From positions 1-40,593 of the forward strand of contig JARBJD010000501.1 in the NCBI GenBank assembly GCA_033064195.1: a stretch of DNA of 40,593 bases, given 5' to 3'. Below, one piece after another: positions 1 to 10,182 of the stretch. Source of the stretch: Blattamonas nauphoetae (taxonomy: Eukaryota; Preaxostyla; Oxymonadida). The position numbers and the translations under genes were made by a program. The stretch's first letter is position 1, and each line of letters begins with the position of its first letter. The notes beneath the pieces were generated by a model that saw only the letters and a list, made by a program, of their open reading frames with translations, was not told the origin of the DNA and searched no databases.

Positions 1-51
1 GTACGTGATATAGAAGAATACGTGCGCAGAGAATCTTCAAGAACACCTGAT

Positions 52-901
52 TCACCAGCTCGTGGGTCCGCTGAAGACGAGGAAATCTGGTCTGTCCTCC
101 CGTTCAGATGGTGCTTCGTGGTGGATCTGATCCAGCCGTCCATTGAAGTTGCAATTCCTTCCTGACAGACACGTGTCGCCATTCCACCCAGACCCCCCGA
201 AACTGTCTCGATCCCTGCGACGAAGAGAGCGGCACGAGAGAGAATCTGTGAAGACGTTGTGATTGAAGCGGAAGAGGACGTTCATCACATCTGCCGTCTT
301 TCCCATAATCAGCCTCTTCTCCAAAAGCGGGTCGAGCAGAGTCTCGCGCGAAAAAAGTGTTTTGTTTTGAGATGAATCAGTGGAGGAGACACATCGTGAC
401 TGCCACAGACATCGCACTTGTGGCGATTTCCTTCTTCAGAACGGTCATTGTGAGCGGGGCGTTTTCGAGGAGGATGGGTGGTTGTGGGCAGAAACAGGAT
501 TGTTGAGGGACTTGCGTTTGTCGTGTGAAGATTGTGAGAAGACGATGAGCAGCCAGACACCGTAAAGATTGTCTCTGAGAGATGGAGGAGTTGCTTGAGG
601 AAATCAGATCGAATGAGCTAGTATCTACACGATGCAAGCATCGTCGAAAACCTGCCAGCTTGGCCAGTGACAACGTAACCGAGGGGAGGCGGGCTGGATC
701 CCTTCGAGTGCGGGTAGATTTCACTCGACCCACTCGCACCATGATCATCTCACTGAGAGTGTCTGCTTTGTCAGCCTCGATCCTACTCGTGGAGTCGTTG
801 GATCTTGCCTTCGCAGACTGGTTGAAGATGCTGAGTGAGTGGTTGATGGTCTTCTTCACAATCGTAGCAGCTGGGTGTGGTGGTGATTGTCTGGTTGGCA
901 T
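52..901 (-). other. possible downstream exons of the same minus-strand locus
   Basis: Three overlapping minus-strand frames are open here (52-417, 309-560, 377-901). None is convincing over its whole length. The segment with KCDVCGSHD near 410 has a CxxC pair, and the segment near 250-300 reads LIMGKTADVMNVLFRF. The pattern fits several short exons in different frames, but I cannot place the splice sites with confidence, and a decayed gene fits equally well. Confidence 0.2.
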
Positions 902-908
902 GGCAGAA

Positions 909-1475
909 CTACTGGAGACCGATCAGGGAGCGTTGGTGGATGGACGAGCACCTCTTCGCTGCTTGATCTGCTCGGAGATGTGAAGGATGACACGTCGCAC
1001 GTCGCCAAGGCACTGCTCTGCTTCCACAGATTGACAAAGAGCGTGGTGAGGTCAGAGGAGGATGGTGATTGGCGAGGACGTCGCCGTTGGTGGAGCTGCG
1101 GTGGAAGAGGATCATGTCTGTCATCGTCAGGATGGTAGTATTCCGTTCAATCATCTTTCTTCCTCCCTCTATTGTCTCCAACACCTTCGACTTCGCAAAG
1201 TGGACGAACGAGTTGATCGCAAGTGTCATCCACTTAATGAGCAGGTTTTGAATTTCAGTATTGACTATTACATCCATCTCCACTTTGCCGCGTACTTCAA
1301 ATACAGTTGAGTTGGAATATTGCAAATCGGAAAGAGTGGTGCGAATGTCTGTGAACGATCTGTGTTTAATCAGTTGGCCAGAGGTTTCGAGATCATTGCT
1401 TGCTACCCCACTGATTGTTTTGGGGTCTTCATAGCTGTGATTTGGGAAAGTGTGTTTTATTGAACTTCCGGGAGA
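909..1475 (-). CDS. candidate exon of an unidentified host protein
   Basis: On the minus strand a frame stays open for about 190 codons from an in-frame stop just above 1,475 down to 909. Its upper two thirds read like protein: amphipathic and helix-prone, with segments such as IQNLLIKWMTLAINSFVHF and KVLETIEGGRKMIER, reminiscent of helical-repeat (HEAT/ARM-like) proteins. The lower third becomes Arg/Ser/Pro-rich and may be past an exon end. No ATG starts the open stretch, so I read it as an internal exon. I do not recognise the family. Sequence below it (to about 52) has further coding-like pieces in two frames, which suggests a spliced or decayed gene. Confidence 0.35.
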   Translation of the reverse strand, partial: SPGSSIKHTFPNHSYEDPKTISGVASNDLETSGQLIKHRSFTDIRTTLSDLQYSNSTVFEVRGKVEMDVIVNTEIQNLLIKWMTLAINSFVHFAKSKVLETIEGGRKMIERNTTILTMTDMILFHRSSTNGDVLANHHPPLTSPRSLSICGSRAVPWRRATCHPSHLRADQAAKRCSSIHQRSLIGLQ

Positions 1476-2234
1476 TTAGTGGTAGCTTGACAGGATCGCC
1501 AGTGTCTCGTCAGGTACCGTGCTTTTGAGGATGGAAATGGATGCATTCTGTTTGACATCACATTTTGAATGGGGAATTCAGGCGAGAGAGGAAGAATACT
1601 TCCATGGGAACTCTGAGGAAGGCAAACCACCAACGGTCTACAAGACGGGTTTCAATCACGTCTTGTCATGTCGGAGAAGTTCCGGAGTAGGAAGAAGGAG
1701 GGCATAAAGAGGAGGAGAGACGGTGTGAGCGACTTCGTAGCATATCCTCACGACCTCCATTTCTGACTTGAGGTGATCAAGATATCTACCCGGAAACAAA
1801 GAGAGAGAAATAGAAAATACGAGTGTTAAAACAATGGAGAGGTATACTGACATGATGAATGTTCAATATCTCATTTCTTTCGGTCTAGATCATATCTGGA
1901 TTGGGACCAGACGCCAATTCCAGACTAATGAAGAGAAAACACGAATCAAATGGAAAAACGACGGAAGAGCAAACTAATATTGTGAGATTGGCATTTCATC
2001 AAAGGAGGTTGTAGTCATGGACAGAGAATAGGAGAGTATATGAATAGTCGAGCAGATCTCCACAAATTCCTGGCTACGATGGAGACAAAAAATGAACTCA
2101 AAACCGGACAAAAGAAGTGTTGAATGGAGTACTGACATCAATTCGCGAGATGAGAGGATCTGAAAGAAGCGAGAGGACGAGAACAACTTGACATGGGTGA
2201 GAGGATCAGATCAATCGGATAGGACAGGATAGGA
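1476..2234. other. no recognisable gene
   Basis: Only short frames occur on either strand (for example 1,656-1,853 minus, Leu/Ser-rich). None has a convincing start, splice context or family resemblance. I see no RNA gene here. Confidence 0.4.
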
Positions 2235-2570
2235 TTAGTTGTTGATGGTTATGAACCGAAGACGGGAGATCATCATTCCATTTATTCATAGTATGCTCTA
2301 TTTCATTCATAGATTATTATATACATATCATCATAAAATCATAGCAACACGTGAAGTGATTCACCTTTCCCGGAATCTGAAAACTGACTGAAAATGGAGT
2401 GTCAGAAGGCTCTTCTCCTAAGTGTCATTTCACGTGTTGCTATGATTTTATGATGAAGTTTGGTGTATATGAGTAATCTGAGAAGGAAATAGAGCATACT
2501 GTGGATAAAATACTTGGTGGAATGATGATCTCCCCTTTCTTCGTGTTCATTTTAAGTTGCCAACCCATCG
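2235..2570. repeat. hairpin MITE-like inverted repeat
   Basis: A long imperfect palindrome. The inner arms 2,329-2,359 and 2,425-2,455 match over 31 bp with one mismatch. Further out, 2,291-2,304 pairs with 2,486-2,500 (GTATGCTCTATTTC and its complement), and 2,266-2,280 pairs with about 2,520-2,534 (GGAGATCATCATTCC and its complement). Weaker pairing continues to about 2,235 and 2,570. No protein is encoded. The structure is that of a foldback MITE or a small non-autonomous element. I could not identify a clear target duplication. Confidence 0.7.
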
Positions 2571-3604
2571 AAACCAACTGATGTCCGATTTGTCCTGTTT
2601 TGAGATAACTGCAGAACAGTCATTCCGGCTTCCGGTATTTGGGTCTTGAATAAATTAAGAAAGGGGGGATCAACGAGAACGAGCTTTCAATTCCATTTCG
2701 ATTTATCATTCTTCAATGAAACAGCCGGAAAGACCAGTTATTATTGAACAAGTGATGCTAAAATGACAATAAAGCATTCGTTTATGAGTTCAGATTGAGA
2801 TCAATCCATAATTTCAACTTGAGTCCAGTTGAACAGACTCCACACCGTCTTCAGCAGGAAGACATTGAAATTGAGGAACAAACCACCATCTTGTGTGATC
2901 GTATCAATTAGGCATGGGCACCAGTCACCTGACTCAACTTTTAAGGACTGACTCGATTTGGCCCATGATTGAGTGAATAAATGTGGATTTGTGACAAGAT
3001 CGGTTCAGTAGATGTTTGAGCACATAATGTACTCTTTTCATACTTTTTGAAAGGAAATCCGACAAATCGTTGAGTGAGGAATTCGAAATGATCAAAATTA
3101 TGCCTCATGGGCGAGTCACAACGATCGAGTCTCCAGACAACAACCCTGACATATTCATGGAAAATATGCAAATGAAAACAGGAGATCGAGTGAAATTTTG
3201 AGAGAAAACTTCCTTGACTGATGAATGAGAAAGGAAAGTGAATCTTGGTGGTTATTGTGAATGTGACGAAAATACAGAAATCTACAGTCTGTTCTCCGCC
3301 TTCCTTCGTTTGTCCTTCTCCTTCCATCGCTCTCTCTCCTCTCCTCTCCTTCTTCTCAGTGAATGTCTCATTCGACGTTTTTCTGAGTCCTACGCATCTC
3401 CACTTCGTCTCGAAGGACGACGAGGACGAAGAAGAGAATCGCCCGTCTCTGCTCTTTTCTCCTCGCTCTTCTTCGTCTCAATCATTCGGAGACACGCTCA
3501 CCTCGTCCCATCGCTCCTCCTCTCCTCGTTCGGAAACTCACATTCGAGTCGGTCGCAGGAGTCGACTCGCTCACGACGATTCCGACGACGAACAGGATGA
3601 CTGA

Positions 3605-4200
3605 AAGACAGTTCAAAGTACCGATGCCACGAAGAAGGAAGAGGCCAGACAAAGGCCGATGCTGGGCTGGCTGAAACACACGAAGACAGTGGATAGCAGT
3701 CTGATTGGGCCTGACTCGTTCCGAGCGGTGATGATGCAGTGGCTGAGGAACGCGAGGGACGAGAAAGAAGTAGCGGTTGTGTGGGAGTCGACGAGGGAGA
3801 GTGAGTGTTTGTGTTCACTCGTTCTTGTATTGTTCTTCTCTTCGATGATTCTGTTCTGTCTTGTGTCTCAGCCATGTACGCCGGTTCCGTTCCGAATTGT
3901 GGGATGGTCGCTTCTTCCTCGCTCCGCCTTCCCATCCTCTCCTTCGCCACCCCCAACACTCCCCCCCGCCTCCCTTTCGACCTTCCTCCCGACCAGCCGA
4001 CACAGCCCTCCCTCACCCAGCACGCCACACAACAGTATCCTTCCCAATCCGAGTCGCAGCTGCTGTTTGTGTTCAACCTGTATCGAGCGAGGGAGTTCGC
4101 TCGCGACGAAGACAGAATGGGAGTTCTCAGCCACTCGACACTCCACCCGAAGGAGAGCGAGGAGACACGCCGAGCGAGAGGAAAGGGAATGCGAAGGTGA
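3605..4200 (+). CDS. gene-like segment inside the hAT element, one candidate intron
   Basis: A plus-strand stretch from about 3,605 reads LGWLKHTKTVDSSLIGPDSF and continues to VVWESTRE. It is followed at 3,801 by GTGAGTGTTTGTG and a pyrimidine-rich run to TGTGTCTCAG at 3,871. Splicing out this 71-nt candidate intron keeps a frame open to a stop at 4,200, giving a Ser/Pro-rich and then Arg/Glu-rich tail. An upstream frame ending at 3,604 is acidic and Ser-rich (ends SDDEQDD). No family is recognised. It could be a captured host gene fragment or a cargo gene of the transposon. Confidence 0.35.
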
Positions 4201-4416
4201 CAGCGGACGAAGCGTTCGTGCTTCTGCAGAATCTGATCGGAATAGGGCATGATGTTTGCTTGTCTGCTTCTCATCTTTTCTCAGCAACTTCAACTGGACA
4301 GACTGATCTCTCGTTGGCCCAGCGTCTGAATTAATACACACTCCAGATTGGAGTGTTCATCGGTGACCGAGTGTTGTTGAATGAGAGCCGTCCACGTTAT
4401 TTCAGGTTCTTCGGTG

Positions 4417-4903
4417 TTAGTTGAGAGCATATCGCATTTGATAGTCTGTTATTCGCATAGGACATCGTGGGAAAGCAACGACCTCACCTAAAATCGGAGC
4501 ATTCGTGATTGTAGCGAAGATATCGTTGAACACGTTCACCATCGTCGAAGAGGTGAGAATTGTGGAGTGTGCCTTGAGCGATGTGATCGAAGAGGGTTGG
4601 AGAACAGGTGGGCTTGGCGAATAAGGCAGAGGGACTGCGTGGTCGATATTAGCGAAGATGGAAAGTGAGATTTCCACAGAGGACGAACATGGACCAAATA
4701 TTGGAGACAGACCAACAAACACGTTCTGTGGGACACACTTGGCCATGGTCAGGTGGGTGTCTGCGTGGACAAGTCCATCACTTCCAGGATCGGGGCGAGC
4801 GTTGATGACGATGTCGATTAGTGTCATCCTGCCCCTATCAGCGACGAATTGGGTGAATTCCTTCCAAAGTCCAGGATAGAACTCTGAATCTTGATGCGTG
4901 ATG
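4417..4903 (-). CDS. helical-repeat-like coding segment inside the hAT element
   Basis: The minus-strand frame includes SEFYPGLWKEFTQFVADRGR followed by MTLIDIVINARPDPGSDGL, and ends with a stop at 4,417. The composition (Leu/Val/Ile-rich helices with Asp/Asn turns) looks like a HEAT/ARM-type protein. Another minus-strand stretch near 4,905-5,035 reads EEAETLLEVVTSLLSLSNVE in a different frame, so the locus is either spliced or decayed. Its position inside the TIR-bounded element suggests captured host sequence. No family assignment. Confidence 0.3.
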
Positions 4904-5551
4904 ATTCTAGAAGCGTAGCAATCGAGAAATCTGCATTGGCGAGGATCTCAACGTTGCTGAGTGATAGTAACGAAGTAACGACTTCAAGCAATGTTTCCGC
5001 CTCTTCAATCTGGCCTGAAATTTGAGTATCAGAGATTCCTTGGAGAGAGATCTTTATTTCTGAAGAGACGATTGTTTGAGGGATGAAGGTCCGAAGGAAG
5101 CTTGTGAATGGGTGAAACCGAAGGAAGCTTAAGAATGAGGGATAAAACGAGAATTGCTTGCAACGGGACGAATATTACAACGTCAATCACCACAGCATCA
5201 CTTTGGACGATCGTGGGTTGTTGCGTCGAAAGGATCGTATTGAAGATGGCGAGAGTAACAGAAACGACAGCCAAAGGATCAGGCTCATCGAATGGTCATC
5301 TCATTCGAGTCCTCATTTCGGTCAATTCACATCACATTCGGAGCCAAAACTGGGCAGGAATGTTGTCGGCCAATCTGCGACAGAAGTGGGACGAACACGG
5401 ATTTAACAGGTTCAACGTGGAGCTGATGGTTTTGAAGCAAACAAACAAGATGCAATTCGGGCTGTTCTTGCTCATCCACAGGAGGAGATGCGCGTCAACT
5501 CGAAGACGAGATTCCCATCAACAACGCGGTGTGGATCACGGTGATCCATGA

Positions 5552-6908
5552 ATCGGCTGAAAAGAAGGAAACACACAATCATGTGCGACGGAACAAATAA
5601 ATGAGAAAATAATAACAAGGAAGAAGAAAAGAACTTCGAAGTTAATAATTTGCTCCAGCGACGAACACACCTGTCTGCACATGAAATGAAGAGTGATGGT
5701 TTGCACAATAAGAATACACTTTCGATGGAACAAATGGGGATGAACCGTCTACAAGTAATCATGACATTTTTCCCACCTGATCGTTCAGTGTTGATGAGGG
5801 ACACGTTGTGAGGGAAGAGGATGTTATTTTCAGAGTGGGGGTAATGTTTGGGAAAAGAGTGAGCTGTATTCTTCCATCGCCGGCACAGTTTCTCTTCCTC
5901 ATCATACAATGATAGAAATGGTGAGTGCCTGGCGAAGCTTGTGAGACTACGTGAAGAGAGAAAGATGAGAGACGAAGAAGTCGAGAAAAGGATGAACAAA
6001 AGCTGCAATTAAGTGGTACATTAGGGGAGAAACCGCGAAGATCAAACTGAATGGGTCATTGAAGAAAAGAAAGATGCAAAAAGATGGGGCATCGAAGGGG
6101 AACCACAAAAGCAAAAGTTTTTCACAGTATACCATTTCTTGTTGAGAAATGAGGAACGATGTTGACATGAGTCAAGATTTTGTCGAGATCTTTGGTTGAG
6201 TTCAATCACTGTCAATATTGAGTGAGATACGTTGACTGAGCAGAGAATATTGTCAATATTCTCATAAAAATACTTTGTTGAGCAACCTTGAGATTGTTGA
6301 GGACACAATACTGTCAATAGTTACGAGTGAGACGGTGCTCTGTTGGGCTGGTCAAGAAGAGAGACTGGAGATGTTCTGAGAATCAAACATGACTAATGCA
6401 GATCAAGAGAGCATACAGAAGTATCAAATGATAGTGTTACCCTTATTTTCTATACGGATCATCAGTTTGGGTGTGCGATTCCTGATGGTCAAAATCGGTG
6501 TCCCTTTGTCAAATAGCGAAAAAACGTAAAAAATAATGAATTCCAAACCTGATCAATGCACGCGCTGAGTATCAGTTGAAAAGGAGATCTGACAGTCCAG
6601 TCAGTCTGGTGACTATTTGCATGATTGCATGGGCGGATCAGTGACTCAAAGTGACTCTCCAGAAAAGTATGGGGTGAAGTGATGACTTGCGGCTAAATTC
6701 GTTTGATTCATCTGAAAATGAGTCTATTTCTAAAAAAATAGTGTGAAATGTGAAAGATAAACCATAAAAAGCGATTGAAAGAGAAGGGAGATTGTGAACG
6801 TATTTTTGAGAAAGAAAAACCAAGAAAACAAGGTGATGATCAATCAAGAAGTGATGTTAAATTGAAAAGGGAGCGTTTTGGGTCTGGATTCCTCTTGAAT
6901 TTGTCTTA
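5552..6908. other. AT-rich interior of the hAT element, no recognisable gene
   Basis: Frames in this part are Phe/Leu/Ser-rich on the minus strand and look like chance translations of AT-rich DNA. No transposase, RNA gene or clear splice signal was seen. Confidence 0.4.
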
Positions 6909-7195
6909 TGGGGTGAGTCACTGACTCGATTCATTTCGGTGACTGGACTCGGTCTCTTTTGACTGACTGTTGCCCATGCCTAGTATCAATGTCACTCACT
7001 GCTCTATTTTTTTATTTTTCTTAAATTCGCGGATAAGTTGAGATCAACCCTTTCCTTGAAAAAAATGAGAACCAAATACCGGAAGCCGGAATGACTGAAG
7101 TTGGATGAACTAATTGAGAGAAAGCTCCAGTCTGACTATAAGGTGCTTGTCCGATTTTGTCCTACTCTGTCCTCTCTTGGGCCGATCGTCCTGTA

Positions 7196-7215
7196 AACTC
7201 CTAATTAGGAGTTTG
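7196..7215. repeat. 20-bp perfect palindrome
   Basis: AAACTCCTAATTAGGAGTTT is a perfect palindrome centred on AATT. It lies at the stop codon of the minus-strand frame below. It could be a binding site, a small hairpin in a 3' end, or chance. Confidence 0.6.
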
Positions 7216-7445
7216 AAGGACAGAACCCTCCAGCTCGTGATTCGCCACCAAATCGGCTTTCACACACTTTGACGCTCTTATCAACAATTTTAGATGGGGA
7301 TGAACAAATCTTGAATGATAAAGTTCACTATAGTGTCTGAAAAAGGCAATGCAAAATTGAAGTTTTAGAATCTTCTTTTCGAGACATTCTCTGGCATAAG
7401 GGTATGCCAAAAAACCCCTCAAATCCAAAGAAATCAAATGTCCAG
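7201..7445 (-). CDS. candidate 3' exon containing SLDLRGFLAYP
   Basis: A minus-strand frame reads GHLISLDLRGFLAYP, then KKILKLQFCIAFFRHYSELY and KCVKADLVANHELEGSV, and stops at 7,201. It reads as a helical protein segment. Its first 45 nt recur exactly, inverted, at 12,964-13,008. That second copy is preceded by TTTTTTCAG, whereas this one lacks an AG at the same place. It may be an exon of a repeated host gene family or of an unrecognised element. Confidence 0.35.
7399..7443 (-). repeat. 45-bp repeat, copy 1 (inverted partner at 12,964)
   Basis: By eye, all 45 bases are identical to the reverse complement of 12,964-13,008. It encodes GHLISLDLRGFLAYP. Outside it the two loci differ. Confidence 0.8.
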
Positions 7446-7607
7446 GAAAAATCGAAAGACATAGTGACGAGGTATTATTCCTCCAATTCTTAGCTTGCGC
7501 TTTCACCTGTGGAAGGAGATGAAGGTTAATCTTTATGTGTTGATCAACTGAAAAAACTGTTTTAAGGGCTACTTTTGAAACTCATCATTTAGTCATACAA
7601 TTCTACA

Positions 7608-7850
7608 TCAATCACCCCCTTTTTTCAGAAAAGGCCTTAGAAAATGATGTGAAATGAAAAAATATCGATATGGAACAGATCTCCACTGGTCGTCCAAAAG
7701 TCTCCTCCGTCCACAGTATTCTGGATCTGGCTTTAACACCGGTCGTAATCCTTGTGAACGTGAGTCTTCCTGTTTCAAATCGAGAACACTCAGCATCCCA
7801 GTCATGTGAACGACTCGTTTGATCACAAGAGAGTTTTCACTCTCATTCAT
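7608..7850 (-). CDS. candidate first exon of an unidentified host protein
   Basis: It begins with ATG at 7,850 and reads MNESENSLVIKRVVHMTGM, then RPVLKPDPEYCGRRRLLDDQ, before a low-quality Phe-rich end. The charged, balanced composition of the first 65 codons looks coding. The end probably lies in an intron or UTR. Family not recognised. Confidence 0.3.
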   Translation of the reverse strand: MNESENSLVIKRVVHMTGMLSVLDLKQEDSRSQGLRPVLKPDPEYCGRRRLLDDQWRSVPYRYFFISHHFLRPFLKKGGD

Positions 7851-8167
7851 TGCGAATTGCGGCTTGGTTCATTCGTCAACGCATTCTTTTAATAATGAAT
7901 CTGAATACATGATCGGAATGAAAAGATGATAACTCAAACCATCAGAGATAACGATCACGATACTCCCTAGTGAAAAGCAGGATCTGGGCGATCCAACGTA
8001 CAGATAATGAACAGTCTGAGATATATTTGATGGAGAACAAATCAAAATTGTGAATAATAAGATAAATCAGACTGAGCTCATTGTCAACGGATCTGATGTT
8101 GCTCACTGTCCTGCTTGGTTCCTTTGTGAGATGTAGCTGAAAAGAAGAAAGTTGATATCATGAAAAG

Positions 8168-8260
8168 ATGACGAAGAACAAACATAGCAGTGAATGGCGA
8201 CAATATCTGGCGATCTGTGCGAGTGAAATTGTTCCTGATCTGAGCAAGAATAGCTCAAAA
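8168..8260 (+). CDS. candidate first exon with GT...AG intron after it
   Basis: ATG at 8,168 opens MTKNKHSSEWRQYLAICASE and continues to NSSK. At 8,261 GTCTGTCACC begins a pyrimidine-rich 43-nt stretch ending CACAG at 8,303, a possible intron. The link to the coding exons at 8,711-9,143 on the same strand is only positional. Confidence 0.25.
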
Positions 8261-8710
8261 GTCTGTCACCCTTTATTCTCTTTATCTCATTCGATCTTCA
8301 CAGGAGCGAGAGGCGGTATCATCGACACCAAAACAATTGCATCTTGCTGCACTTTCTTCGATTCAGCTTCGTTTTTCCTTCTTTGCATGAATCATCCTTC
8401 CCTTCACTTCCACGATCAAGCATCTGTCATCATTCTACTGCTAATCCGGTGAATTGACATTGTTCCTCGCAGAGTGAGAACGAGTGATTGATGTGACAGC
8501 GAACTATCATCGACACCCGAACTGACAGTGACGATGGTATAGACAAGCGATTGTGTTGAGGTGTGGAGTCGGAGGGGTGAGAGTGAGTGGACGGGAATGT
8601 GGGGTTGTCTCATCCCTCTTCTGTCTTCTCTCCTAGCGTGATCAGCATTCAGTTCCGGTCGGCTCCAATCGAACTGTCAGGGGACAGAATGAACTAACAA
8701 TCGTCAACAG

Positions 8711-9143
8711 TGTGATCAGGATGCATTGATGTTTGTGAAGGACGAGCAAAGCCGTCTTGCTGCGGAGATACGAGAAGGAAGGGCGACGAAGCGGTGAGTG
8801 GAATAATCCTCCACTGTGTCTTGTTCTGTTTCATCTTTCCACTCTTCTGTTCTTCCACTCGGTCAGTTGATTCTTTACGTCAATTTCTTCTTTCAACGCT
8901 CCCTCGTCCACACACACTTTCTCAATCTCTTCTCTCCTTTCTTCTTTCACGGTTCGTGTTGAGTTTTCTGATTCAGGGCTTGTTCTGCTCCACTTCATTG
9001 TGACTGTTCTCTTGTTCCTCTCCTCCAGCCAACACGACTGTAGCATACTTCGTAAACGGATTCGGCGACGAAGACAGCGAAATAAAGGAGTTCTGGTTGG
9101 CTGGCTTTGGACCATCAAACTTGACAACACTTCTGTGTTTTAA
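8711..9143 (+). CDS. 3' end of a spliced host gene, basic C-terminus
   Basis: The exon at 8,711-8,793 follows the acceptor ATCGTCAACAG and encodes DQDALMFVKDEQSRLAAEIR and EGRATKR. It ends at the donor GTGAGTGG. A 235-nt candidate intron (8,794-9,028) ends with the pyrimidine-rich CCTCTCCTCCAG. The next exon keeps the frame and encodes QHDCSILRKRIRRRRQRNKG and then VLVGWLWTIKLDNTSVF, with a TAA at 9,141-9,143. The product ends in a strongly basic helix, possibly nucleic-acid or calmodulin binding. A minus-strand frame over 8,973-9,182 also looks partly coding, which lowers my confidence. Family not recognised. Confidence 0.45.
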
Positions 9144-9280
9144 GGTCCTGAGAATCGGAATTTTCGCACTCAAGGTGGGCATCTTGCACTTTACAGAGTC
9201 AACGGATGGAGGGAGTGTTGCTGTTCCGGATGGGGGAGCGACGATTCGGGATCTTCAGAGTCTTCGTTGCTGTCGATGTT

Positions 9281-9730
9281 TCAGTCGGCAGCGTCGGATG
9301 GAGAGGACGACGATGACGGTGCAGAGAGAGTGTCCGAGACTGCGGTGTTGATTGGAGACTGTGGTGGAATGGAGAGGGGATCGACGACTGGTTGTGTGTT
9401 TGTGTCGGCCAAGTCCAAATGATGTGACGCCAGCTGCTCTTCTTCCTCATTCTTCTCTTGATAATCGTCTGTACTCTCTGATTCTTCATTCGAAGTGTGT
9501 TCCTCTTCGTCGATATGAGAGTGGCAGCCGTCGTCTGCTTCTTCGGTTGACAACGGATTCTGATGTTCCAGTTTATGCTCCTTCAAAAGATTGTCCATAT
9601 CGTGGTCTGTGTCACATTGCATGCTCATTTCACCTTCGTCTTTCATCACTTCTCCCATGCTGCTGTCAGCCATCTCAGCATCGACTTCACTTCCCGTCAC
9701 ATCCTCATCCACAGTGGTCTCCTTCAGCAC
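9281..9730 (-). CDS. acidic low-complexity reading frame
   Basis: A 149-codon minus-strand frame is dominated by Glu, Asp, Ser and Thr (for example STDDYQEKNEEEEQLASHH) and ends PSSSSSPSDAAD. It has no ATG start and would have to be an exon. Acidic disordered tails are common in nuclear proteins, but no domain is visible. It overlaps the 3' end of the IQ-like exon at 9,724-9,816 by a few bases in another frame, so it may be an alternative reading of the same DNA. Confidence 0.3.
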   Translation of the reverse strand: MLKETTVDEDVTGSEVDAEMADSSMGEVMKDEGEMSMQCDTDHDMDNLLKEHKLEHQNPLSTEEADDGCHSHIDEEEHTSNEESESTDDYQEKNEEEEQLASHHLDLADTNTQPVVDPLSIPPQSPINTAVSDTLSAPSSSSSPSDAAD

Positions 9731-9816
9731 TCAATCCTAACTTCCCCCTTCTCTCCTGTCGCATGCCTTTCCCTCCATCTTCTCCACACGGACTGAATTA
9801 CTACCGCGGCGTTCCT
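9724..9816 (-). CDS. short last exon with an IQ calmodulin-binding motif
   Basis: After a pyrimidine-rich acceptor ending TTTCGAAG, the minus-strand frame encodes RNAAVVIQSVWRRWRERHAT and runs to a stop at 9,724. AVVIQSVWRRWRERH fits the IQ motif pattern (hydrophobic-Q-x3-R/K-x4-R/K), which binds calmodulin or myosin light chains. The upstream exon is unknown; the acidic frame at 9,861-10,112 is the nearest candidate, but a simple join in phase was not evident. Confidence 0.4.
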   Translation of the reverse strand, partial: RNAAVVIQSVWRRWRERHATGEKGEVRIEC

Positions 9817-9860
9817 CTTCGAAAGAGCGTAAATTAGGAGGAAGTATCAGAAGAGCGTAT

Positions 9861-10112
9861 TCACGTCTGTCTCGGTGGAGAGCGACCATTCTTGTTGAGT
9901 GTATTCTGAGCTGGTGTGTAATGATCTTCATCATGGCAAGGTTGTTGTTTGGGGGAGTGCCTCAGACGTTTGTTTGTTGTTCCGATGAGTCCAAAGTTGT
10001 TCTCTAGATTTGTCTCGGCATCTTCTGCGTCGTCCTCGCCTAAATTGGAGATCGGTTCGTCTCCGAACTCGTTGTCGTCAGCATCGAGGTTGGAAGAAGA
10101 GGAGCCCAACAC
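9861..10112 (-). CDS. acidic low-complexity candidate exon
   Basis: The minus-strand frame encodes SSSSNLDADDNEFGDEPISN, then GEDDAEDAETNLENNFG, then a basic segment TTNKRLRHSPKQQP. Asp/Glu-rich and disordered, with no ATG start. Probably an exon of the gene ending with the IQ-like motif, or part of the small gene that starts near 10,383. Confidence 0.3.
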   Translation of the reverse strand: MLGSSSSNLDADDNEFGDEPISNLGEDDAEDAETNLENNFGLIGTTNKRLRHSPKQQPCHDEDHYTPAQNTLNKNGRSPPRQT

Positions 10113-10182
10113 ACTTTCGAAGTATCAGTCGTCTTTGTTGGCTTGGTTGTGTGACGATTTCAGAGATGGCTGATGGTTCGGC

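Larger units (their letters stand above)
2909..6982. mobile_element. hAT-type DNA transposon, probably non-autonomous
   Basis: The ends are inverted: TAGGCATGGGCACCAGTCA starts at 2,909, and the complement of 6,982 leftward reads TAGGCATGGGCAACAGTCA. The 8-bp sequence GTATCAAT flanks both sides directly (2,901-2,908 and 6,983-6,990). TIRs of the form TA/CAGxxxTGGGCA with 8-bp target duplications are the hAT signature. Subterminal GTGACTC/GAGTCAC motifs recur inside both ends, and a further GCATGGGCGGATCAGTGACTC copy lies at about 6,629. I see no hAT transposase; the 4.07-kb interior instead holds gene-like stretches on both strands, so it may be a non-autonomous copy carrying captured host gene pieces. 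Confidence 0.8.
2617..7096. mobile_element. older inverted-repeat element split by a hAT insertion
   Basis: The sequence around 2,617-2,664 (core CATTCCGGCTTCCGGTATTT) recurs inverted around 7,048-7,096, with weaker similarity continuing inward. Removing the hAT element and one target duplication (about 4.08 kb) leaves about 400 bp with inverted ends of roughly 45 bp, the size of a MITE. Its family is unknown. A short direct repeat (GTCCGATTT-TGTCCT) lies outside both arms, near 2,583 and 7,149. Confidence 0.5.

Noticed and set aside
3868-4341. Minus-strand frames opposite the plus-strand segment inside the hAT element (also 3,498-4,274).
   Set aside because: The Ser/Arg/Gly-rich content mirrors the plus strand, and the candidate intron signals (GTGAGT and pyrimidine-rich CAG) support the plus strand.
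5029-5551. Competing frames on both strands (5,029-5,274 minus and 5,108-5,551 plus).
   Set aside because: Both look weakly coding but neither has a start, splice or homology argument; I could not choose, so no gene was called.
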